Positions 1 through 5,228 of a DNA stretch of 5,641 nucleotides are shown one piece after another (the stretch's first letter is position 1; every line of letters begins with the position of its first letter). Made by a program: the position numbers and the translations under genes. Under the pieces are notes generated by a model. It made no database searches. It had not been told where the DNA came from and saw nothing but the letters and a program-made list of their open reading frames with translations. This DNA comes from Methanosphaera sp. rholeuAM130 (lineage in GTDB: Archaea; Methanobacteriota; Methanobacteria; Methanobacteriales; Methanobacteriaceae), in assembly GCA_003266065.1 (NCBI GenBank), contig MUZY01000224.1:1-5641 (forward strand). Direction: 5' to 3'.

Positions 1-351
1 AGAAGCATTATGGGTGTATCTGTCCCTGTTGTTCAAAGTCATGCTACACATAACGATGTAATAAGCAGAGGTTACGGTTTTGCCGGAACTTCAGCAAACT
101 TAGACATAGCCGCTAAGGAATTTGAAGAGTCAATAAAGATTATCATTGAACTTGGAGAAATTGAAAAAACCATCATCATGTTAGCTAAAGAAATTGAAAC
201 AACTAAAAGAAGAGTAAATGCTTTGGAACATGTAATGATTCCTCGTATAAACAACACAATTTCATTTATTGAAATGCGTTTAGAGGAAATGGAAAGGGAA
301 AGTTTTGTACAGCTTAAAGTTATTAAGCGTAACATTGACTCAAGAGAATGA
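1..351 (+). CDS. atpD: A/V-type ATP synthase subunit D, C-terminal part (5' end outside window)
   Basis: The reading frame is open from base 1 and gives the last 116 residues of a protein that normally has a little over 200. Subunit D is the central-stalk (rotor) protein of the archaeal A1Ao ATP synthase, which couples ion flow through the membrane to ATP synthesis in the cytoplasm. The recognisable signature is the long C-terminal coiled-coil helix: the conserved segment [14 protein letters not shown] (window residues 66-79), followed by [11 protein letters not shown], matches the typical family ending almost word for word. Upstream, the [14 protein letters not shown] stretch corresponds to the more variable middle of the protein. 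The ATG at base 10 is internal and not the true start. This gene usually closes an atp operon in methanogens, and the strong terminator right at the stop codon agrees with that. No frameshift is seen. Confidence 0.95.
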   Translation, partial: RSIMGVSVPVVQSHATHNDVISRGYGFAGTSANLDIAAKEFEESIKIIIELGEIEKTIIMLAKEIETTKRRVNALEHVMIPRINNTISFIEMRLEEMERESFVQLKVIKRNIDSRE

Positions 352-389
352 ATAATTTTCATGGATTATTTCCATGATTATTCTTTTTT
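350..389 (+). terminator. Hairpin plus T-run terminator at the end of the ATP synthase gene
   Basis: An inverted repeat begins at the stop codon. The inner stem TCATGGA (359-365) pairs perfectly with TCCATGA (371-377) around a 5-base loop. After a 3-base bulge (356-358) the outer stem GAATAA (350-355) pairs with TTATTC (378-383). Six T follow at once (384-389). Archaeal RNA polymerase needs mainly the oligo-T tract, but this is a full bacterial-style structure. It probably ends the atp transcript. Confidence 0.75.
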
Positions 390-494
390 CATATCCTTTC
401 TAAAATCAAAAACTATTTTTTAATTTATTATTTACAATTTTTAACATTTTCTTGGAGTAACTTTCTTGATAATTATTCATCATCAACAAATATC

Positions 495-502
495 TTTATA
501 AT
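495..502 (+). promoter_or_regulatory. TATA-box candidate for the ATP-grasp gene
   Basis: TTTATAAT lies about 35 bases before the ATG at 535. An archaeal TATA box places transcription start about 25 bases downstream, near 523-527. The mRNA would then have a leader of only about 10 bases, and no Shine-Dalgarno sequence is present before the ATG. The rest of the 352-534 gap is plain AT-rich sequence with no ORF I can support. Confidence 0.45.
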
Positions 503-534
503 CTTTAACTTACTTATTTTAATAATATACGATA

Positions 535-1650
535 ATGATTTTTCAGGTTGTGCATATTATTACAAAAATATTAATAGTAGGTTCCAATACCCGTCCGTTA
601 TCCAAATCTTTAAAGGAATTGGGATATACTGTCTATGCCACTAGTTTTTTTGATTTGTTGGATCAGAGGGATGTCGTTGATAAATTGATTGTACCCGATG
701 AGTTTTCCTTCTTCGATATGAATCTGTTGATTGATTTGGCAATGGAATATGTTAATGAAGTTGATTATATAATATGTTCTAATGACATTGACGTAAGCAG
801 ATTTCCCAAATCCAAGATAATTGGAAATTATGATGTCGATGCCGTCAATAATAAGTATAAATTGTATAAAAAGTTACATAAGGATTTCTTAATGCCCGAG
901 ACGTTTAAGCTTAATGATGTCCATGAAGCCTTCGAGATAAGTGATGCAAGTGATAAGAGGTACATCGTCAAGCCCATCTATGGATCGGGAGGGGTTAATA
1001 TTGACTGGCTCAATGAGGATTCCGTTGTGGATGATTCTTTTATACTTCAGGAGTATATTGACGGCAACAGCGTCAGCAGTTCTTTCTTGTCATATCCTTC
1101 CGGTGACGTTGACATGATTACAACTTCAGACCAGATTATCGGATCAAGAAGGTTGAACGCAACTTCATTCTTATACTGTGGTAATGTTACTCCTTTGGTC
1201 AACGACAGCAATAAGATTTATAATATTTCCTCCAAGATTTCTCGTATGTATAATCTCGTCGGATCCAATGGTATCGATTTTGTCATGCAGGACAATAAGG
1301 TTTATGTGATTGAGGTTAACCCTAGAATTCAGGGAACCTTTGAGAATATCGAAAAGTCATTTGAATTTAACCTTGCAAATGCACACATAAATGCTTGCAA
1401 TAACAATAAAGTAAACATACCTTCAGTCAAAAAGTTCAGTGTTAAATTGATGCCCTATTCATTTAAAGATGCATATTATAATTTAAACGATGTTTCCAAT
1501 GTGCATGATGTATCTGATGAGAACTATTTAATCAAAAAATCATATCCCATATGTACAATAATAACCAGTGATCGGATATTGGAAAATGCTATGATAAAAT
1601 CGGAAATGATTCAAAAAAGGGTTTATGATTCTGTCGTGAAGAAAGTTTGA
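535..1650 (+). CDS. ATP-grasp domain protein (predicted ATP-dependent carboligase, substrate unknown)
   Basis: The 371-residue protein is a stand-alone cytoplasmic ATP-grasp enzyme. Such enzymes activate a carboxylate as an acyl phosphate and join it to an amine or similar nucleophile. Visible parts: a Rossmann-like pre-ATP-grasp segment beginning KILIVGSNTRP (11-21); the helix NKYKLYKKL (106-114); the nucleotide-binding strand and glycine loop YIVKPIYGSGG (143-153, Lys146); the hinge ILQEYIDG (170-177); and the metal-binding strand GIDFVMQDNKVYVIEVNPR (246-264), with Glu260 and Asn262 as expected Mg ligands. The EVNPRIQGT ending resembles the archaeal group of predicted ATP-dependent carboligases (COG2232-like) more than RimK-type ligases such as MptN or CofF. 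The last roughly 75 residues show no motif I recognise. The true start is uncertain: family members usually begin just before KILIVG, so GTG at 550 is an alternative to ATG 535. The gene appears monocistronic, so its neighbours do not reveal the substrate. Confidence 0.85.
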   Translation: MIFQVVHIITKILIVGSNTRPLSKSLKELGYTVYATSFFDLLDQRDVVDKLIVPDEFSFFDMNLLIDLAMEYVNEVDYIICSNDIDVSRFPKSKIIGNYDVDAVNNKYKLYKKLHKDFLMPETFKLNDVHEAFEISDASDKRYIVKPIYGSGGVNIDWLNEDSVVDDSFILQEYIDGNSVSSSFLSYPSGDVDMITTSDQIIGSRRLNATSFLYCGNVTPLVNDSNKIYNISSKISRMYNLVGSNGIDFVMQDNKVYVIEVNPRIQGTFENIEKSFEFNLANAHINACNNNKVNIPSVKKFSVKLMPYSFKDAYYNLNDVSNVHDVSDENYLIKKSYPICTIITSDRILENAMIKSEMIQKRVYDSVVKKV

Positions 1651-1698
1651 TCGTAAACTATTGCTTTCTGTTTAAAACAAGTTTAAGTCAATCGATTT

Positions 1699-1706
1699 AA
1701 AAAAAA
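1699..1706 (-). terminator. Oligo-T terminator for the small membrane protein gene
   Basis: Eight A on the plus strand read as eight T on the minus strand, 18 bases past the stop codon of the 52-residue gene. This is the usual form of an archaeal terminator. The ATP-grasp gene converging from the left has no comparable T-tract in the 73-base gap, so the two transcripts may overlap slightly. Confidence 0.45.
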
Positions 1707-1723
1707 TATGTAATAATAATAAA

Positions 1724-1882
1724 TCATATGATTCCAAATTCCAATAGTATGAACATTATAACTCCAAATGCTATTAGAAATGTGGATATTATCATTATTC
1801 TAGTGTATATGTAGAACAGTTTAACTCTTCTTTCAGGGTCTTCATCTAAATAGTCTTTCAATGGATCTTCATAGTTTGGCAT
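1724..1882 (-). CDS. Small single-pass membrane protein, 52 residues, function unknown
   Basis: On the minus strand, ATG at 1882-1880 opens a 52-codon frame ending in TGA at 1726-1724. The N-terminal half is acidic and charged (begins MPNYEDPLKDYLDEDPERR) and should lie in the cytoplasm. Residues about 24-47 and the final few are hydrophobic (IMIISTFLIAFGVIMFILL) and form one transmembrane helix that reaches almost to the C-terminus, so this is a tail-anchored-like or simple single-pass protein. The Arg-Arg pair and Lys just before the helix fit an N-in topology. The gene is supported by a clear Shine-Dalgarno site (GGAG, 9 bases before ATG) and by ordinary codon use. It follows tRNA-Gln on the same strand by 82 bases. 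I do not recognise the family; it may be a small Methanobacteriales-specific protein. Confidence 0.75.
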   Translation of the reverse strand: MPNYEDPLKDYLDEDPERRVKLFYIYTRIMIISTFLIAFGVIMFILLEFGII

Positions 1883-1891
1883 GGTAGATTA

Positions 1892-1895
1892 CTCC
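1892..1895 (-). promoter_or_regulatory. Shine-Dalgarno site of the 52-residue protein
   Basis: On the minus strand the sequence TGGAGTAATCTACC stands directly before the ATG. GGAG is 9 bases away from the start codon and complements the anti-Shine-Dalgarno end of archaeal 16S rRNA. This site is the main evidence that the short gene is translated. A possible TATA element for a separate promoter (CTTATTAA on the minus strand, about 1930-1939) lies in the gap behind the tRNA; co-transcription with the tRNA is the alternative. Confidence 0.6.
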
Positions 1896-1964
1896 AGAAC
1901 TAATTAGTTGTTATATTTATGCAATATCATTAATAAGTTTTCTTCAAAATTAGATAAAATATAG

Positions 1965-2036
1965 TAGCTCCCAGCGGAGTCGAACCGCTGTCCCCGGTTC
2001 CAAAGACCGGGAGGATTGCCACTACCCTAGGGAGCT
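1965..2036 (-). tRNA. tRNA-Gln (anticodon UUG)
   Basis: A complete cloverleaf reads on the minus strand. The acceptor stem AGCTCCC/GGGAGCT has 7 perfect pairs (2030-2036 with 1966-1972). The anticodon stem CCGGT/ACCGG (2006-2010 with 1994-1998) holds the loop CTTTGGA, giving U33 and anticodon TTG. The T-arm AGCGG/CCGCT (1985-1989 with 1973-1977) holds the loop TTCGACT. The variable loop has 4 bases and the discriminator base is A. The D-arm (GGG...CCT) is short, with about three pairs. There is no intron, and the 3' CCA is not encoded, so it is added after transcription. The A1-U72 first pair is typical of archaeal tRNA-Gln. Methanogens charge it indirectly: Glu-tRNA-Gln is made first and then amidated by GatDE. 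Confidence 0.95.
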
Positions 2037-2082
2037 ATGTTTAAGACTCGTCTTTGAGTACACTTATAGCTTTGTATATTCT

Positions 2083-2092
2083 TATTTATATA
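2083..2092 (-). promoter_or_regulatory. TATA-box candidate for tRNA-Gln
   Basis: On the minus strand TATATAAATA, flanked by purines, lies about 47-56 bases before the mature tRNA 5' end. Transcription start about 25 bases on would leave a 5' leader of roughly 25 bases for RNase P to remove. A second weaker element (CTATAAG on the minus strand, about 2063-2069) would give an almost leaderless transcript. Confidence 0.5.
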
Positions 2093-2230
2093 CTTTTCTA
2101 TTTTCTCACTATTTCTTCAGGCTTTTCCTGCTATTATCAATAACAATCATGCTTAAGTAATACCGATAACAGGACATGTAATAAAAAATACATAGATTTA
2201 TATAGTAACATAAAGATAATTAAAAGTTAG

Positions 2231-2257
2231 AATTAAGAATATGTTAAATTCTTAATT
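2231..2257. repeat. Perfect 10-bp inverted repeat in the upstream region of the lysin gene
   Basis: AATTAAGAAT (2231-2240) and ATTCTTAATT (2248-2257) are exact reverse complements separated by 7 bases. It lies about 155 bases before the lysin start and 195 bases from the tRNA. It could be a protein-binding dyad or a weak hairpin. The arms are AT-rich, so chance is possible in this background. Confidence 0.4.
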
Positions 2258-2272
2258 TGCTTGCTTATCGAT

Positions 2273-2296
2273 TTTTTATAAAAATTGATTAATCAA
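2273..2296. repeat. Two back-to-back 12-base palindromes (operator or distal promoter candidate)
   Basis: TTTTTATAAAAA (2273-2284) is directly followed by TTGATTAATCAA (2285-2296); each is a perfect palindrome. The first contains a TATA-box core usable on either strand, and the second has the look of a dimeric-repressor site. If the first acts as the plus-strand TATA box, the second would cover the stretch between it and the transcription start, a classic position for archaeal repression. Both are low-complexity, so confidence is modest. Confidence 0.35.
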
Positions 2297-2342
2297 ATTA
2301 AATAAAATCAGAATATCAAAGTTATTTTATTTTATGATATAA

Positions 2343-2350
2343 TTATAAAA
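2343..2350 (+). promoter_or_regulatory. Proximal TATA-box candidate for the lysin gene
   Basis: TTATAAAA stands 63 bases before the proposed ATT start. Transcription would begin near 2370-2375, giving a leader of about 40 bases that contains the GGAGG ribosome-binding site. The surrounding gap (2093-2400) is very AT-rich, so other TATA-like strings exist and this is only the best-placed one. No ORF is supported in the gap. Confidence 0.4.
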
Positions 2351-2400
2351 TTTATGACTTACTCAATCGAATTAATAATTCATATTTTGGTTTATTAAAT

Positions 2401-2405
2401 GGAGG
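2401..2405 (+). promoter_or_regulatory. Shine-Dalgarno site that decides the lysin start
   Basis: GGAGG is the only strong ribosome-binding sequence near the gene. It stands 7 bases before ATT at 2413 but 19 bases before TTG at 2425, which is too far for normal initiation. It therefore argues for the ATT start. It also lies inside a 9-codon ORF that starts with ATG at 2399. Confidence 0.65.
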
Positions 2406-2412
2406 CGGTAAG

Positions 2413-4992
2413 ATTAAGCGAAATTTGATTTTGATGTTCATTGCTGTTGTCCTGATTAGTATGATGGCTGTTAGCGCGACCACCAGCGACACAATCAATG
2501 ATGACAGTACCGGTATATCGACTGTATCGGCAAATGAACAATCAAATGTAGAATCAAATGTTATAGAAAAAAGCATAGTAAGCATTAACGGTGATTCAAA
2601 CACTGACACTATAGACACCACCAGTCAAGGTACTATAAATAAAACAAATTTAATTGCTGGTGATGCTGTAGCAAACAACTCTAGCACGACAACATTGAAC
2701 AAACAGGAATCCAACATAAAAACAAGCACTTCAAAGATTGACACCACAGTAAACACAAACAAATTCCTATATGCAAAAAAAGGTGATAAGGTAAACATAT
2801 CCGCTACAGTTTTAACCGTTGACGGTAAAAGTACGGCGGGTAGTGTGGTATTCAAACTAAACGGTATAAGTATTGGTACTGCAAAGCTAGTCAACAATCA
2901 GGCATCAATACTATATGATACGTCTAGTTTATCACAAAAGAATTATACAATCTTGGCAAAATATGGTGGTTCAACATCATTCAACCCAAGTCAATCATCA
3001 TCTACCTTGCAAGTATCCACAACCATAAACAAGTATACTTTCTCACAGCTGGGTGATGCGGCAAATAGGGTAAAAGTGTTTATTGAAAATAATAACCAAC
3101 TACCTAATTATGTGGTAATAGGTAATGAAAAAGTCAAAATGAATGACTTTTTATATATGTTAAGTAAAACATCATTATCTAAAGCATCTGTAGTACATCC
3201 AATGTTTACAGAGGCTTCTTCAGCTAATACTAACTGTTATAATACGAAAATATACAAAGATGAATATTCGTCCTTATCCTTGAAGGTAATCAATGAATAC
3301 GAAAACACGGCAAAAAATCCAACGAAAGTCACGTCAAGTGTCGGGACAATTGGATATAATGATCTCGTATATATCTATTCAAGATTAGTGGCATATATGT
3401 ATAATAATGGGGAATATCCAAATTACTGTACTGTATTGCCGTTGTCTACAAAATATGAGGATTATATGCAATCTACTCAAAAGCAGGATATAAACATCAA
3501 ACTAAATTCATTTGAAGTTAATCCGAACATGCCTGCAACCGTTTCAGCCACATTCACATACGGCAACGGTACTAGCGTAAATGGATTGACAACAGTATTC
3601 AAGGTTAACGGTATAACAATTGGTTCTGCAAAAATAAATAATGGTAAAGCGTCATTAACATTCGATGTTCCTAACTGGAAGATTAAGAACTATACCTTAA
3701 CGGCTAAAGTTGGGGCAACCAATACTAACTATGAAGCTACACAACAGTCAACATTATCCGTTGTAAAATTCAGTGTAAAGAACACTAAAATTATACTCGA
3801 ACCATTATATATAGCTCAAAAGGATAAAACATTTAAGTTAACTGCAAATGTTTTGGATGATAGCAATAACCCTGTAGATGGGGGAAAATTTGTCATCAAA
3901 TTGAATGGAGTTTCCGCGGGTAGCACAACGGTTTCAGGTGGTGTGGCAACCATATCCTTTAGCACCTCATCACTGTCAACCAATAAGGTCAATAGCATCG
4001 AAGCCATATATGGCGGAACAACCAAATACAAGTCAAGCAAAAACTCGTCCTATATAAGGACGGTACCGTCATTGTCAACATATTCCTATTCACAGGTATT
4101 GGACGCATCGGTCAGGGTAAAAAATTATATTGAACAATATGAAAGTTTACCTAAGTATGTGGTGATAGGAAGTGATAACGTTGCAATGCCGGAGTTTTTA
4201 TACTTATTGGCAGAGGTCGTCACGACAAATAAAACCTATTCAAACGGTAAGTTTGGAGCTAACATATCTTCATATAACACCAGTTGTTACGGTAAGAATC
4301 TAGTGGAATCCGAATATGTTAAGGCTGCAGGGAATATAATTTCATTCTATGCAAATAATTCCAGGGCACCATCAGCGATTTCCACGGCTATCGGTACGAT
4401 TAACTTTGAAGATACGATGTATATCTACGCTCGTGTAGTGGCATATATCAGCAACAATAAGATATTGCCGGCTTATGCGGTAGTTTCAAAGGTAAAATCG
4501 GATTCATCAAGTTACACGTCCGACAATACTGTGGCTTCAGGATATCAGCAGTACCTGGTCAAAACCAAGAATTGTGAAGTCAACGCCACAATATTCAAGA
4601 ATGCTGTAGCCAAGGCAATAGCTGGTGTAAGTGGGGCATATAATCAGGCAAAAGCCATTTTTGATTATGTAAACAAATATACCACTTACAGTTATTATGC
4701 AAATACAAGGTATGGATCAGTACAAACTCTAAGTCAGGGTTATGGAAACTGTGTGGACATGGCTCACGTATGTGTAGCAATGTTCAGAACAGCAAATCTG
4801 CCGGCCAGGTATGTTCACGGTAAAAGTTGCGTATTCCGAAGCGGACTTGTAACGGGACACGTATGGGCAGAAGTATATGTTAATGGTAAATGGGTTCAAT
4901 GTGACGCTACATCCGATTATAACTCCTTTGGTACAATCGTTAATTGGAGCAGAAACTCGGGTGAAGTAAGATACACCGAATTGCCATTCTAA
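2413..4992 (+). CDS. Secreted pseudomurein endoisopeptidase-like protein with Ig-like and pseudomurein-binding domains
   Basis: Numbering is from the proposed ATT start (859 residues). Residues 2-22 form a signal peptide: Lys-Arg, hydrophobic core LILMFIAVVLISMM, cleavage near AVSA. Residues 23-112 are a Ser/Thr/Asn-rich stalk. Ig-like domains lie at about 113-202, 358-452 and 454-552. Pseudomurein-binding modules lie at 208-344 and 557-694. A transglutaminase-fold peptidase domain fills about 735-859, with Cys780 (GNCVDMAH), His816 (GHVWAEVYVNGKW) and Asp831 (CDATS) as the expected triad. The domain, including the ending ELPF, closely resembles the family C71 lysins PeiW and PeiP of Methanothermobacter viruses, which cut the epsilon-Ala-Lys isopeptide bond of pseudomurein. 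About a dozen N-glycosylation sequons are present. There is no C-terminal membrane anchor, so the protein is probably exported by Sec and held on the wall by its binding repeats. Role in wall turnover or against other methanogens is inference. Without the ATT start, TTG at 2425 would give 855 residues. Confidence 0.85.
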   Translation: MKRNLILMFIAVVLISMMAVSATTSDTINDDSTGISTVSANEQSNVESNVIEKSIVSINGDSNTDTIDTTSQGTINKTNLIAGDAVANNSSTTTLNKQESNIKTSTSKIDTTVNTNKFLYAKKGDKVNISATVLTVDGKSTAGSVVFKLNGISIGTAKLVNNQASILYDTSSLSQKNYTILAKYGGSTSFNPSQSSSTLQVSTTINKYTFSQLGDAANRVKVFIENNNQLPNYVVIGNEKVKMNDFLYMLSKTSLSKASVVHPMFTEASSANTNCYNTKIYKDEYSSLSLKVINEYENTAKNPTKVTSSVGTIGYNDLVYIYSRLVAYMYNNGEYPNYCTVLPLSTKYEDYMQSTQKQDINIKLNSFEVNPNMPATVSATFTYGNGTSVNGLTTVFKVNGITIGSAKINNGKASLTFDVPNWKIKNYTLTAKVGATNTNYEATQQSTLSVVKFSVKNTKIILEPLYIAQKDKTFKLTANVLDDSNNPVDGGKFVIKLNGVSAGSTTVSGGVATISFSTSSLSTNKVNSIEAIYGGTTKYKSSKNSSYIRTVPSLSTYSYSQVLDASVRVKNYIEQYESLPKYVVIGSDNVAMPEFLYLLAEVVTTNKTYSNGKFGANISSYNTSCYGKNLVESEYVKAAGNIISFYANNSRAPSAISTAIGTINFEDTMYIYARVVAYISNNKILPAYAVVSKVKSDSSSYTSDNTVASGYQQYLVKTKNCEVNATIFKNAVAKAIAGVSGAYNQAKAIFDYVNKYTTYSYYANTRYGSVQTLSQGYGNCVDMAHVCVAMFRTANLPARYVHGKSCVFRSGLVTGHVWAEVYVNGKWVQCDATSDYNSFGTIVNWSRNSGEVRYTELPF
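3034..3444 (+). repeat. First pseudomurein-binding module (coding repeat, copy A)
   Basis: This stretch encodes residues 208-344 of the lysin. It opens with a full pseudomurein-binding repeat: RVKVFIENNNQLPNYVVIG followed by VKMNDFLYML. A second, more diverged repeat follows (VINEYE...GTIGYNDLVYIYSRL), whose last helix runs into a half repeat (VAYMYNNGEYPNYCTV). Copy B at 4081-4494 has the same order, length and a matching single Cys between repeats, so the whole module was duplicated as one block. Confidence 0.8.
4081..4494 (+). repeat. Second pseudomurein-binding module (coding repeat, copy B)
   Basis: This stretch encodes residues 557-694 of the lysin. It repeats the layout of copy A: YSYSQVLDASVRVKNYIE with LPKYVVIG and VAMPEFLYLL, then the diverged repeat ending INFEDTMYIYARV, then the half repeat VAYISNNKILPAYAVV. 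The DNA of the two copies has drifted far while the protein pattern is kept, which suggests an old duplication under selection. Confidence 0.8.
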
Positions 4993-5000
4993 ACTCCCCT

Positions 5001-5026
5001 ATTTTTTATTATTTTTCTATTTTTTC
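5001..5026 (+). terminator. T-rich terminator after the lysin gene
   Basis: Three T-tracts (5002-5007, 5012-5016, 5020-5025) follow the stop codon by 9 bases, with no stable hairpin. Repeated oligo-T runs are the normal archaeal terminator and imply that the lysin gene is transcribed alone. The gap from 5027 to about 5190 shows nothing else I can support. Confidence 0.65.
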
Positions 5027-5192
5027 CAATAAAACATTAAAATTATAGATGGTATAGAGCAACAAAAAATAAGATTGTATCATATTCCATTTGAATTATG
5101 GGTTTTTCAAGTAACAAAATCGTTAATATTGAATGTCACATTAAATTAATAATGTATGGGCATTTATTCATCTTTAAATTAACAAAAAGTAT

Positions 5193-5200
5193 TATAAATG
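5193..5200 (+). promoter_or_regulatory. TATA-box candidate for the last gene
   Basis: TTATAAAT is preceded by an A-rich stretch (AACAAAAAG) that fits a BRE. Transcription would start near 5220-5224, only about 5-9 bases before ATG 5229. A second TATA-like string, TTTATATA (5205-5212), would place the start at or beyond the ATG. Either way the mRNA is nearly leaderless, in keeping with the lack of a Shine-Dalgarno site. Confidence 0.45.
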
Positions 5201-5228
5201 ATTGTTTATATAGATAGTAGTAGATAAT

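Noticed and set aside
72..362. Minus-strand ORF of 96 codons opposite the ATP synthase gene
   Set aside because: It lies wholly opposite a clearly conserved coding frame, has no ribosome-binding site of note, and its product looks like the reverse reading of a coiled coil.
475..490. C-box-like motif (TGATGAA-type on the minus strand), possible C/D guide RNA
   Set aside because: No D-box CTGA and no C'/D' pair is found at the right distance on that strand.
1990..2012. Reading the tRNA as tRNA-Pro (TGG)
   Set aside because: The loop contains TTTGGA, but the 5-pair stem CCGGT/ACCGG fixes positions 34-36 as TTG, with G at 37, so it is tRNA-Gln.
2041..2060. Short inverted repeat ACTC/GAGT in the tRNA leader
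   Set aside because: Only four pairs; too short to claim a structure.
2352..2897. Two minus-strand ORFs (2352-2621 and 2625-2897) opposite the lysin N-terminus
   Set aside because: They are antisense to the signal peptide, stalk and first Ig-like domain. Their hydrophobic composition follows from Thr/Asn-rich codons read backwards.
3816..4780. Minus-strand ORFs at 3816-4040 and 4595-4780
   Set aside because: Both are shadows of the conserved Ig-like and peptidase domains on the plus strand and match no family I know.
2413..4992. Lysin as part of an integrated virus
   Set aside because: No integrase, capsid, terminase or attachment repeat is seen. The neighbours are housekeeping-type genes, and the signal peptide and Ig-like domains are typical of cell surface proteins. 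More flanking sequence could change this.
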